This document shows, one piece after another, positions 24,862-33,116 of a stretch of 57,347 bases of DNA. Under the pieces are notes generated by a model. It was not told the origin of the DNA and searched no databases. It was given only the letters and a program-made list of their open reading frames with translations. Position numbers and translations under genes: made by a program. The DNA is from Spirochaetota bacterium (lineage in GTDB: Bacteria > Spirochaetota > UBA4802 > UBA5550), in assembly GCA_016929135.1 (NCBI GenBank), contig JAFGJK010000136.1:1-57347 (forward strand), written 5' to 3'. How positions within the stretch are numbered: the stretch's first letter is position 1; every line of letters begins with the position of its first letter.

Positions 24862-25845
24862 ATGGATAACAGCGGCCAGCTCACATTCTCCGATGACCCG
24901 CTTCTTACCGGAATCAACGAGGTATACCAGCTTGTAGAAAGCGGATCATTTGCCGCGGCCGTCGAAAAGGTCGACGAGCTGATGAATGTCGATCCCGATT
25001 ATCCGGGACTGATAGACTGCTACAGGATCGCCAAGTTCTGGCATAACCGTGACAGGGAGATGGGAACGCTTCGCCGGGGGAAGGAGACGGCGGAGTTTTT
25101 CATGCGGGAGTGGAACCTCTTCGAGGAGTACGTGGCGGAAAAGGAGATGCGGCATTCCGGCGCGTACCGGGCGGCCATGAGGAACGTCTTCTTCCGGGCA
25201 TCGGACCATTACCGGGTCGCCTTCACCGAGCACCAGGATACCTCGAATGACTTCAACCTTCTCCTCAATCTCGGCGACTGCTTCCTCAGGCTGGAGGAAT
25301 ACAGCCAGGCCATCGAGACCCTCGAATACGCCAGGAGCTCCTTCCGGAGCAGCGCACGGCTCCTGGGGATACTGGGTGAGGCCTACTTTCACACCGAGGA
25401 CCTTCCGAAGAGCCTCCTCTGCTTCAGGGAGGCCTTCTGCACCGATCCTTCGGAGATCAACCTGGATCTGATCAGGGCGAAGCCGGTGCTCGATGTGGTG
25501 GAGATCGTCAAGAGGGAGCGGGGGCAGGTGCAGGACATCAGGGAATGGGTGCCGGTGTACGGTTTCATCCGCGACGTCTTCTATGTGCGGCGGAATCTGA
25601 ACAAGCATCAGGTGCAGATTCTGGAAAAGGAGGTGTACAACCTCGAGCTGGGCTACCAGAAGATGAGCAGGGACCAGCTCGATTCCAGCAGCCTGCTCCC
25701 CCGCCTGATCACAAAGTACCTGCTGCTGAGGGATTACTACGAGTTCCAGAAATACAGCTTCGACACGCTGGCCCAGATACGGGACCGGCTCCTGCAGATC
25801 GACAGGGGCCTCTTCCAGGAGTTCTTCAATTCCAAGAAGCTGTAG
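24862..25845 (+). CDS. TPR-repeat protein, third gene of the YhaO/YhaN-like operon
   Basis: A 327-residue cytoplasmic protein. It has TPR-like helices around residues 15-50 (AAAVEKVDELMNVDPDYPG), 130-165 (LLLNLGDCFLRLEEYSQAIETLEYA) and 170-200 (LLGILGEAYFHTEDLPKSLLCF). The C-terminal 120 residues are helical with no known domain. It begins 6 bases after the ATPase gene, so it is cotranscribed and may be an adaptor for the nuclease complex or an unrelated scaffold. Confidence 0.75.
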   Translation: MDNSGQLTFSDDPLLTGINEVYQLVESGSFAAAVEKVDELMNVDPDYPGLIDCYRIAKFWHNRDREMGTLRRGKETAEFFMREWNLFEEYVAEKEMRHSGAYRAAMRNVFFRASDHYRVAFTEHQDTSNDFNLLLNLGDCFLRLEEYSQAIETLEYARSSFRSSARLLGILGEAYFHTEDLPKSLLCFREAFCTDPSEINLDLIRAKPVLDVVEIVKRERGQVQDIREWVPVYGFIRDVFYVRRNLNKHQVQILEKEVYNLELGYQKMSRDQLDSSSLLPRLITKYLLLRDYYEFQKYSFDTLAQIRDRLLQIDRGLFQEFFNSKKL

Positions 25846-25870
25846 CGGCATCCCGTTGGTGTACCGCCGG

Positions 25871-28036
25871 TCACCCCCTGTCCTTGAAAAAAATGTACTG
25901 GCTGAAGATGTAGTGCAGCTTCATGATGAGCCCCGGGTTTCGCTTCAGGAACGCGGAGAATTTTACGGAATCGATTTCGTAGAGAAGGATCGGGGATTCA
26001 TGCAGGAAGGTGTACGAGGAGCTGCTGTTCCGGTAGATGTCAAGGCTGCTCCCGATGATGTCCCCCTTCTGCAGTACCGCCACCGTCTCATCCCCCCTCC
26101 TGACGATTGCGGTGCCGTTCCGGATGATGTAGATCCGGTCCACCGGCTCCCCTTGGGCGATCAGCGTCCCCGGCCTGGAGAATTCCGCTGGCCGCAGCAT
26201 GGTCTCGAGCCAGGAGCGTTGCGTGGAGGTGAAGAACTTCATGAATCGGCTGGTGGAGAGTATCTCCCAGGCCTCCATGTCCCGTATCTCCACGAGGTGC
26301 GTCAGGGTGAGCTCATAGTCCGTGCCTGAGATGAAGCTCAGGAACTTTTCCTTGGTGATGGAAAAGGCGGAGACATCGGTCTCGGCGTGGACGTTCGCGG
26401 ACCTCCTCTCGCCGGTGATGAGCGACGCCTCGCCGAAGTAATCGAAGGGTCCGAAGATTTTCTTGAACCTGCCGTCCTCGCTGGAGATGCCGACGTTGCC
26501 GGTGTAGATGATGTAGAACTTGTCGCCGATCGTGTCCTTCCTGATGATGATATCGCCCTTCTTGAAATGCTCCTCCTCAACGATGCTGATGAATTCCTGC
26601 GCCTTGTGGATCGGCGTGTCATGCAGGAAATCCAGGTACTTCAGGAGCCCCAGCCGCACGTAGGACGATTCGTACTCCGGGGGCTCTATGTTGAAGTAGA
26701 TTGTGTTCTCTATGCCGAAGCTCGCCCTGGTCAGCCCCGATCCGGCGGGGATGTGCTCGCTGCTGATATGGTACACCAGGGTCTTTTTCTTCAGGTCCTC
26801 CGGGAGTCCGGCAAGGAATTCCACCGGCGTGTGCAGGGGGCGGTAGCCCGATTCGTGGAAGACGATCGTCGAGTCCCAGGGGAAGCTCCTCAGCTCGTGG
26901 TACCGCTCCTTGCCGATGATTCCCCTCTGCAGGAGCTGGCCGTGAAGGGCGGGGTCGTTGTTGTGGTCCGATGAATAGGTGACGGATTTCCCCTGAAACT
27001 CCAGACGGAACCCGATGGTCGGAATGGAGTGGAGCGAGTAGAAGAAGAGGAAGCGACCGCCGTGTATGAACACCGCCTTGCCAGTCTCCACCGGACGGAA
27101 TTCGAAGAGGCTCAGGAGGTATTCGGGGGGGGAATCGGTGAGCGCCGAATACTTGCGCAGGAAGCTCATCATAACGGTCCTGGTTGTGTAGATTGAGACC
27201 TTCCCCTCCTCGAGTATCTTCTGGAAGGTGCCGGCGTCGTGGTCCGCATGGCAGTGGGTGAGGATGATGGTGTCGATGAGCTTCGGGCTCACGTTCGAGT
27301 CGAGGAGCCATTCGGTGGAGTTCACCGGAGGGTCAACCATGATGCCGTGATGGTTCATCCAGATGAGTATCCCCGAGGTGTTCTCGTGGGGATCGAACCC
27401 GTGACTCGGTCCCAGGCAGGTGATGCCGAAGAGCGGCGGCCTGAAGGGGGCGCTGAGACGCTCCCCCACGAGGTACTTCGGCGTATAGTCGATCATCCCC
27501 GGGACGTAGGCAAGGTAGCGGCCCTTTTCGTAGATCTCGAAGTTGCCGTTGGCATCGATCCTGATGGAGACGCCGTCGATATCGCACCTGCCGTCACGGT
27601 AGGTGCGGAACTCCACCACGTCGTCGAAATCCATGACGCGGAAGTGCTTGATCTCTTTCCTGATGTCCTCGCCGAGGTCGGGGCCCGCACCGAAGTCCCC
27701 GGAGAAGTCCGGCTCCTCAGGCCCGAAGAGGGATTCCTGGAGCACCCTCTTGAACTTCCCGACCTCGCCGGGGTAGCAGACGATCAGGGTCCTTTTGTGC
27801 CTGATGAAGTAGTTGTAATAGATGGGGAATTCCAGCTCCGCGATGCTGATCCCCTTGATCCAGTTGAAATACTCTGCCGGCAGGACGTAGATCATCGGGA
27901 TCCCGGCGGGGAGGAGCATGGTGTCCTTGATTGATTCGGGGGGTATACCGAACTGGAAATACCCGATCGAGGTTGTCACGAGATAGCCCCCGCGGGGGAG
28001 CTGCGTCACCGTGTCTGTGAGCTCTGTGAGCGGCAT
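25871..28036 (-). CDS. Metallo-beta-lactamase-fold hydrolase fused to two cyclic-nucleotide-binding domains
   Basis: A 721-residue protein of three parts. Residues 1-200 are an N-terminal region of unknown fold. Residues 200-465 are an MBL domain with HCHADHD at 261-267, the HxHxDH metal motif, plus later His/Asp in SSDHNND and ISSEHIP. Residues about 468-590 and 605-710 are two cNMP-binding domains (GDKFYIIYTGNVGIS, FDYFGEASLITGERRSANVHAETD with the phosphate-binding cassette, and a second, weaker copy). A nucleotide-regulated phosphodiesterase or hydrolase is likely. The start at 28036 follows AAAGGA; the ORF begins 9 codons earlier. Confidence 0.85.
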   Translation of the reverse strand: MPLTELTDTVTQLPRGGYLVTTSIGYFQFGIPPESIKDTMLLPAGIPMIYVLPAEYFNWIKGISIAELEFPIYYNYFIRHKRTLIVCYPGEVGKFKRVLQESLFGPEEPDFSGDFGAGPDLGEDIRKEIKHFRVMDFDDVVEFRTYRDGRCDIDGVSIRIDANGNFEIYEKGRYLAYVPGMIDYTPKYLVGERLSAPFRPPLFGITCLGPSHGFDPHENTSGILIWMNHHGIMVDPPVNSTEWLLDSNVSPKLIDTIILTHCHADHDAGTFQKILEEGKVSIYTTRTVMMSFLRKYSALTDSPPEYLLSLFEFRPVETGKAVFIHGGRFLFFYSLHSIPTIGFRLEFQGKSVTYSSDHNNDPALHGQLLQRGIIGKERYHELRSFPWDSTIVFHESGYRPLHTPVEFLAGLPEDLKKKTLVYHISSEHIPAGSGLTRASFGIENTIYFNIEPPEYESSYVRLGLLKYLDFLHDTPIHKAQEFISIVEEEHFKKGDIIIRKDTIGDKFYIIYTGNVGISSEDGRFKKIFGPFDYFGEASLITGERRSANVHAETDVSAFSITKEKFLSFISGTDYELTLTHLVEIRDMEAWEILSTSRFMKFFTSTQRSWLETMLRPAEFSRPGTLIAQGEPVDRIYIIRNGTAIVRRGDETVAVLQKGDIIGSSLDIYRNSSSSYTFLHESPILLYEIDSVKFSAFLKRNPGLIMKLHYIFSQYIFFKDRG

Positions 28037-28389
28037 CGTTTTTCCTTTGACGGTAGAATACAATCCGAGGGGAAATCTACAAGCATAATTAATGGCGCTG
28101 GGGAAAATAATCGGTATATGGGAACATTACACGGATGCAAAAATAGCGGAGCGTTCTGTCTTTGCAGGCGGGCGGTGCGAGGCGTTATGAGACATATAGT
28201 GTAATCGTATGGCGGCACCGTGAGGGGGCGGCGGGATATCAAGTCCTGCGTGGCTCGCAGTTATGGCATTGCCGGTGGCTGAGGATTAATCAGTCGGCCA
28301 GTGCAAATGTCATTGACCTGCCGCCGCCACCGTGCTATGATTTCTGTGGCAGCAGTTGAATAACAAAAAAACGACAGGAGAACAGATCG
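28037..28389. other. Intergenic region between divergent MBL and EEP genes
   Basis: About 350 bases with no gene. It contains the EEP promoter at 28313-28341 and otherwise nothing recognisable. Confidence 0.5.
28313..28341 (+). promoter_or_regulatory. Putative sigma70 promoter of the secreted EEP gene
   Basis: TTGACC (28313-28318) and TATGAT (28336-28341) are separated by 17 bases. The predicted start is near 28348, about 40 nt before the ATG at 28390. Confidence 0.6.
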
Positions 28390-29490
28390 ATGAAACCATT
28401 GGCGACCAGGCTCGTGATTGTTATCGCCGTCGTGTCCGTCACCACGGCGGTGTTCGGCCGGGAGATCAGGATTGTCAGCTATAATGTCTGGCACGGCATC
28501 GACGGCAACGGCACCCTCAGGATGGGGGAATATGAGAGCCAGAAGGCGCGGAGCGCCAGGTTCCGGCATCTGGTATCAGGTCTGAAGGCGCTCCGTCCCG
28601 ATGTCCTGGGGATACAGGAGGCCAACAGGCTCCCCTCCTTCGCCGAGCGGCTCGCCTGCCAGTTGGGCTATGGGACGGTATGGAAGATAGGCAATTCCGG
28701 CGTCAGGGTCTTCGGCCTGGGCATCCCGGTGAATTTCTCCGAGGGGATCGCCGTCCTGGCGAGGAAGGGATACGGGGTAGAATACCTGGGTGCCCGGAGG
28801 CTCAGCGGTGGGGGGATCCAGCGGGACTACCTCTCGGCCCACCTGAGCGAGGTGAGGAACGCAATGGCGGCCAGGGTCTCCATCGACGGAAAGCCTCTCA
28901 TCGTGTTCAATACGCACACCCATTTCTGCCTTATCATGAACGCTGACACGAAGCGGAAACTTGCCGGCATGATTGCGAAGGACGGGAACATGCGAACCAA
29001 AAGGGCTGAAATAATGAAGGAGCTTGAGGAGAGCAATCAGAGGACCGAGCGTGATATCGACGGGCTCGTCTCCTTCGTGAGGGAGACGACGCGGAAGTAC
29101 AACCATCCCTACATCATCCTGGGCGATTTCAACACCACCCTGGAATCCAGGGCGCTGCAGCGGATGGTGGCCCAGCTGCGGCTGCTGGACCCCTACGGCA
29201 TCAGGAATCCGGCTGGGGAGGGTTATACCTGGGATCCCAGGATAAACAGCAACACGAAGTACGACGGATCCCCCTACTGGGCTGACGGCAGGACGCCCCG
29301 GGAGGGGGCCGACAGGCTGGAGGCGGAGTTTGACAGGACGGTACCGAGGAGGATCGATTTCATCTTCCTGTCGAGGCACTTCTCCCCGGCCATGATCAAG
29401 AGCGCCGGCCTGGTCTTCACCGAGCCGGTGCAGGGACAGTTCGTGTCGGATCATTTCGGGGTGGAGGTGGTGCTGGAGGGGATGCCCTGA
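28390..29490 (+). CDS. Secreted endonuclease/exonuclease/phosphatase-family hydrolase
   Basis: A 366-residue protein with a signal peptide (LVIVIAVVSVTTAVFG, cleavage near residue 23). The EEP fold motifs are complete: SYNVWHG, GIQEAN (metal Glu), NTHTHF, GDFNTT (Asp/Asn), RRIDFIF and SDHFG (catalytic Asp-His). The family includes sphingomyelinases, phosphoinositide phosphatases and nucleases. Export favours a phospholipid or extracellular nucleic acid substrate. AGGAGAACAGATCG precedes the ATG. Confidence 0.88.
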   Translation: MKPLATRLVIVIAVVSVTTAVFGREIRIVSYNVWHGIDGNGTLRMGEYESQKARSARFRHLVSGLKALRPDVLGIQEANRLPSFAERLACQLGYGTVWKIGNSGVRVFGLGIPVNFSEGIAVLARKGYGVEYLGARRLSGGGIQRDYLSAHLSEVRNAMAARVSIDGKPLIVFNTHTHFCLIMNADTKRKLAGMIAKDGNMRTKRAEIMKELEESNQRTERDIDGLVSFVRETTRKYNHPYIILGDFNTTLESRALQRMVAQLRLLDPYGIRNPAGEGYTWDPRINSNTKYDGSPYWADGRTPREGADRLEAEFDRTVPRRIDFIFLSRHFSPAMIKSAGLVFTEPVQGQFVSDHFGVEVVLEGMP

Positions 29491-30149
29491 GGCAGCCGGG
29501 GCGGTTCGCCGGGACACCCTGGTCGACGGATCTCCGCGGCGTTTTCGTTTCAGCCGGTGATCGACAGGCCGGCACGATGCACCTGCAGGGTCTGGAGCGC
29601 TGCATCAACAGATAGACCGGGGCGATGCGATATCGAGGTCTGAGACCCGGCTGCGCATGTGGCGTTGTTGATATCAACGATATACAGTGCTGCAGGATGC
29701 GGACCGGTACATGACGGATTACATCACGGGGCGGCCTTCAGGATATGTGTGATAGTGAAAATTGATGCAATCGCCTTTTCTTACAGGTCACTTCCATATG
29801 ATGTATGTATTTCGATGGCGGACTACCTCCATGCCCCGATCATTATGATACGGAACGATGGGGCTCCGTTCTGAAACCGTGAATCTGGGCGGGGGATGAA
29901 GACACTGATTTCGTATTCGGAAAATGCCATTGGAAATGACAGTGCAGATATAAAATGAACGTAATAGCAGTTGCCAACGTGATATTCAACGCGAGCGGGA
30001 GGCAGGAAGCCGACGCGATGCCGACGGAATACGGATGTTTTTCGGAGGCGAACGAGCGTGACTATCACGTGTCATAAAAAGAACCGACAATTGTTGGAAG
30101 GTCTGAAACATCAAAGATGTTAAGATCTTTCAACATTACAAAATTTTAC
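29491..30149. other. Long intergenic stretch before the second TetR gene
   Basis: About 660 bases without a believable gene. The base composition shifts from GC-rich to AT-rich rightward. Short ORFs here (29659-29874, 29823-30068) lack ribosome sites and protein-like composition. It may mark the left edge of a transferred segment. Confidence 0.45.
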
Positions 30150-30177
30150 TTGACTAGTGTACGAAAATTGGTATATT
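30150..30177 (+). promoter_or_regulatory. Putative sigma70 promoter of the second tetR
   Basis: TTGACT (30150-30155) and TATATT (30172-30177) are 16 bases apart. The predicted start near 30184 falls inside the operator at 30183-30203, which fits autorepression. Confidence 0.65.
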
Positions 30178-30182
30178 TATAA

Positions 30183-30203
30183 ATACCGACTTGCCGGTAT
30201 GTT
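30183..30203. promoter_or_regulatory. TetR operator, copy 1
   Basis: ATACCG (30183-30188) and CGGTAT (30195-30200) form an inverted repeat with spacer ACTTGC, followed by GTT. It begins 5 bases after the -10 box. It matches copy 2 (30880-30905, read on the other strand) as ATACCGACTT, three variable bases, then GGTATGTT. Confidence 0.7.
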
Positions 30204-30232
30204 AATTTTGCAGTATAGTGAAATATGGAATT

Positions 30233-30841
30233 ATGACTGAGAACAAACCGAAAGACATCAGATATACTGAGATTATCGGTGCCGCGGTGAAGTGCTTTGC
30301 AGAAAAGGGGCGGCACAATACCACGATCGATGATATTGCCAGTACGGCGAATCTGACAAAGGGGGGGGTCTACTGGCATTTCAAGGATAAGAGGGAAATC
30401 TACCTCGCCATGATAGATCAACACCTCCAGGAGGACATGAAATTCTGGGAAGAGAGTATAACGAGAGAGGGGACAGGTCCTGATTCCATCGCGAAGACGG
30501 GAATCGCCTATATTCGGTATTCGATGCAGAATAAGAACCATCTCTATCTCCACGCCGAGATGCTGGCTGAATCCTTTCGTGATGAGGTGCTCAAGAAAAA
30601 GCTGGACGGTCTTCATACGAAATGGCGAGCCATGATATGTGACTTTTTTGAAATGCTGCTGAAAAAAATGGGGAAAGAGGTGGCAGCAGATGAAATTGAA
30701 ACAATTTCCTGCATACTCCTGTCCTGTATTGAGGGGTTGGCGCATCAATGCTGGTTTCGTAATGAAAATGCGGACCTGGGCTATTATGAGAATGTCTGGA
30801 CAACCTTTTCCAGGCTGTTGCTCAAGGGATTGGATCGCTAG
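30233..30841 (+). CDS. TetR/AcrR-family regulator of the esterase/EFR1 island
   Basis: A 202-residue repressor-type protein. The HTH is TTIDDIASTANLTKGGVYWHF near residues 32-52; the remainder is a helical ligand domain. ATG 30233 is chosen; a GTG at 30218 would add five residues. Matching operators lie just upstream (30183-30203) and just downstream before the esterase (30880-30905), so it probably represses both its own gene and the following operon. Confidence 0.92.
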   Translation: MTENKPKDIRYTEIIGAAVKCFAEKGRHNTTIDDIASTANLTKGGVYWHFKDKREIYLAMIDQHLQEDMKFWEESITREGTGPDSIAKTGIAYIRYSMQNKNHLYLHAEMLAESFRDEVLKKKLDGLHTKWRAMICDFFEMLLKKMGKEVAADEIETISCILLSCIEGLAHQCWFRNENADLGYYENVWTTFSRLLLKGLDR

Positions 30842-30879
30842 AAATATATCAAAGAGCAGGGATAGTTACTTTTTATTAT

Positions 30880-30905
30880 AAACATACCTTTAAGTCGGTA
30901 TGTTT
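30880..30905. promoter_or_regulatory. TetR operator, copy 2, ahead of the esterase operon
   Basis: AAACATACC (30880-30888) and GGTATGTTT (30897-30905) are perfect 9-base inverted arms around TTTAAGTC. On the opposite strand it reads ATACCGACTT then AAA then GGTATGTTT, matching copy 1 at all defined positions. A TATAAA-like -10 (30877-30882) overlaps its left arm. Confidence 0.75.
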
Positions 30906-30938
30906 CTTCGGCTACCTGTACCTCAAAGGATAGTATCG

Positions 30939-31958
30939 ATGAAAGCAATAAAAAATATTCTCATTGTGTTCACAGTAACTGCAGTAACGGCGATTGTCTT
31001 TTTTATTGGCCTCCTTGCAGGAGGGAGAGCGGGTTATTTTCTCTGTTTTGGCTCCAATACTGCTGGGTATGCGGCCCGTTCTCATGAATTGAAATCATGC
31101 ACGAAGAATGTCATTGCGATTTCTTACGGTAAAGATCCGAGAAACAAGCTGGACATCTATCTCCCCGATAGGAGAAGGGGCCGCGCTCCGGTGCTGGTCT
31201 TTTTCCATGGGGGGAGATGGACGCTGAACTCTAAAGATACATTCTCGTTTATAGCGAAACCCTATCTTGATTGCGGTATCATCTTTATTTCCGCAGGTTA
31301 TAGACTTTCGCCCGAGCACCCGTTTCCTGCTCCTGTAGTGGATTGCCAGAGGGTTGTTCAATGGACATACCGCAATATCGGCGCGTATGGTGGGGACCCC
31401 GAAAGGATCTTCCTGTCAGGGCACAGTGCGGGAGCGCATCTCTGTTCACTCATTACGGCCAATGATACCTGGATCGAAAAATCAGGCCTTCCGCAAAATT
31501 GTATTAAGGGATGCATAGTGGTCAGCGGGCCCACTGATCTGAATCTTCTGAGGTTCCGTGAGGTCAGTCACTTTGTTCCCGACGGCTCACTCCTCGATGA
31601 AGCGAGCCCCGTATTTTACATTAAGAGAGGTCTTCCCGCATTTCTTGTGGTTTACGGGACCGGCGACATCATGGTGCCGCCTCGGATCCCCCGTGAATTC
31701 ATAGCCAAATGTAGACGGCACAGCGTTCCAGTCTATGACATTCCCCTCATGCTGAGAACGCATTCCCAGACACTGGAAGCACTTGGCGATCCCAACGAAC
31801 AGGTGGTCTCCGGGATTTGTGCGTTCATCAATGGCGATGGGATCAGAGCGCCGGTTTCCGGGGATAGAGAAATGTACGAGAAGCTCGAATCTGAAGCCGG
31901 TTCCGGTCGGGATATCATTCAAAAACTCATAATCACGGTCTTCACCAAGGCCCGCTGA
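30939..31958 (+). CDS. Membrane-anchored esterase/lipase (alpha/beta hydrolase, HSL-like)
   Basis: A 339-residue protein. An N-terminal hydrophobic helix (IVFTVTAVTAIVFFIGLLAG) is an anchor or uncleaved signal. The oxyanion motif HGGRW is near 90, nucleophile GHSAGAHL has Ser near 162, Asp in YGTGDIMVPP and His in RTHSQTL. ATG 30939 with AAAGGA nine bases upstream is used; the ORF's earlier ATG (30900) lies within operator 2. It hydrolyses carboxylic esters at the membrane; substrate unknown. Confidence 0.85.
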   Translation: MKAIKNILIVFTVTAVTAIVFFIGLLAGGRAGYFLCFGSNTAGYAARSHELKSCTKNVIAISYGKDPRNKLDIYLPDRRRGRAPVLVFFHGGRWTLNSKDTFSFIAKPYLDCGIIFISAGYRLSPEHPFPAPVVDCQRVVQWTYRNIGAYGGDPERIFLSGHSAGAHLCSLITANDTWIEKSGLPQNCIKGCIVVSGPTDLNLLRFREVSHFVPDGSLLDEASPVFYIKRGLPAFLVVYGTGDIMVPPRIPREFIAKCRRHSVPVYDIPLMLRTHSQTLEALGDPNEQVVSGICAFINGDGIRAPVSGDREMYEKLESEAGSGRDIIQKLIITVFTKAR

Positions 31959-31975
31959 GAGGCAGGGAGGTGCGC

Positions 31976-33091
31976 ATGAAAGCAAGGGAATTTAGAATAA
32001 TAGTTGCTGTTCTTCGAAATGAGCTCGGCCGTTCATGGCCGCTCATACTGCTGAGATGCATTGTGATGCAAAGGAGGCTGTTTAGCAAAACGCACTGGGC
32101 GCATGAGGATACCGAGGAATTCCGGTATGTCCGACGGCTTGCCCCCCTGGCTGCCCTGTATAGAATCATTTCGGAAAGGGTGGGGCAGGGAGAGGCGCTG
32201 CGTATAGCGGCCAGGATGTTTGTTCCCATCGGCGTCTGCGAGCAGTGGGATAATCTGCGTTCATTGGGTGTTGAGGGGAAACGGGGCATTGAACGCCTCA
32301 GGGCCTTCTACAATTTTATGGAGGAGGGGGGATCCGCGCAATTCGTCAACAGGGAACTCCTCGAGGGGGGGGAAGAGTCCGTGCTGTACAAAGTTCAGGA
32401 TTGTCCCTTTACGAGATTTTTTAAAGAGGCGGGTATGCTCGAGCTCGCCACCTGTATCTGCAAGATAGATAACGCATTCTTCTGTTCGTCGATTCCCGAT
32501 TACGCATTCTCCAGAGAGGATTCCTGGAGGAATACATCGGCGTATGGAAAGGAATACTGCTTATTCAGCTTCAGAAAGAAAGCGGCCACCCCTGACGAGC
32601 GGTATATTGGAGAGACCCCCCTCCTGGATTACACACATCCTGCAATCCAGGTGCTTTTCGAAAAACTTGACCTGCCCTACAGGTCTGACCGGGAAAAGAT
32701 CAGCCATTTCTACGAATACGTGAGAAGAGAGATCAGACCGGTTCGTCATGAAAAAAAACGGCATCCTGCCTCGGCGATTCTACGGAAGGGCCGGGGTGAT
32801 GATATGTCCAAGACCATTCTCTTCATGGCGTTGTTGCGTGCCGGAGGGATTCCCTGCCGCGTGCATTTCAAGAAGTCCGATGAGGGTGCGGTATCCTGCA
32901 CTGAACTCTATTTCGATAACAGATGGAAGGTCGTCGCGCCCTGGACTGACGGCAGCGACGGCGTCTCTCCCGACCAGGTGGGATGGGAGCGGGGGGGCTC
33001 AGGCCGCCGCATGGAATCTCCCGGGGAGGATCACGCTGTCTATGATTCTCCGGATAAATTTTTCCATTCGCGTTCCCCGCTGATTCAGTAG
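31976..33091 (+). CDS. ATC-hydrolase-like domain fused to a transglutaminase-like domain
   Basis: A 371-residue protein. Residues 1-205 resemble the L-2-amino-thiazoline-4-carboxylic acid hydrolase family: QDCPFTRFFKEAGMLELA, CKIDNAFF, then TSAYGKEYCLFSF matching the R-T-x-x-G-x-x-x-C-x-F ending. Residues about 225-340 look like a transglutaminase core (REKISHFYEYVRREI, LFMALLRAGGIPCRVHF, LYFDNRWKVVAPW). The catalytic Cys position reads GRGDDMSK (Asp), and the usual HAW motif is replaced by SCTELYF. The second domain is therefore probably inactive as a protease or transferase. GGGAGG precedes ATG 31976. Confidence 0.7.
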   Translation: MKAREFRIIVAVLRNELGRSWPLILLRCIVMQRRLFSKTHWAHEDTEEFRYVRRLAPLAALYRIISERVGQGEALRIAARMFVPIGVCEQWDNLRSLGVEGKRGIERLRAFYNFMEEGGSAQFVNRELLEGGEESVLYKVQDCPFTRFFKEAGMLELATCICKIDNAFFCSSIPDYAFSREDSWRNTSAYGKEYCLFSFRKKAATPDERYIGETPLLDYTHPAIQVLFEKLDLPYRSDREKISHFYEYVRREIRPVRHEKKRHPASAILRKGRGDDMSKTILFMALLRAGGIPCRVHFKKSDEGAVSCTELYFDNRWKVVAPWTDGSDGVSPDQVGWERGGSGRRMESPGEDHAVYDSPDKFFHSRSPLIQ

Positions 33092-33116
33092 GTCAAACAT
33101 AAAGGGGTCGATAATT

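Noticed and set aside
29823..30068. 81-codon reverse ORF before the second tetR
   Set aside because: No ribosome site and unlike a protein in composition.
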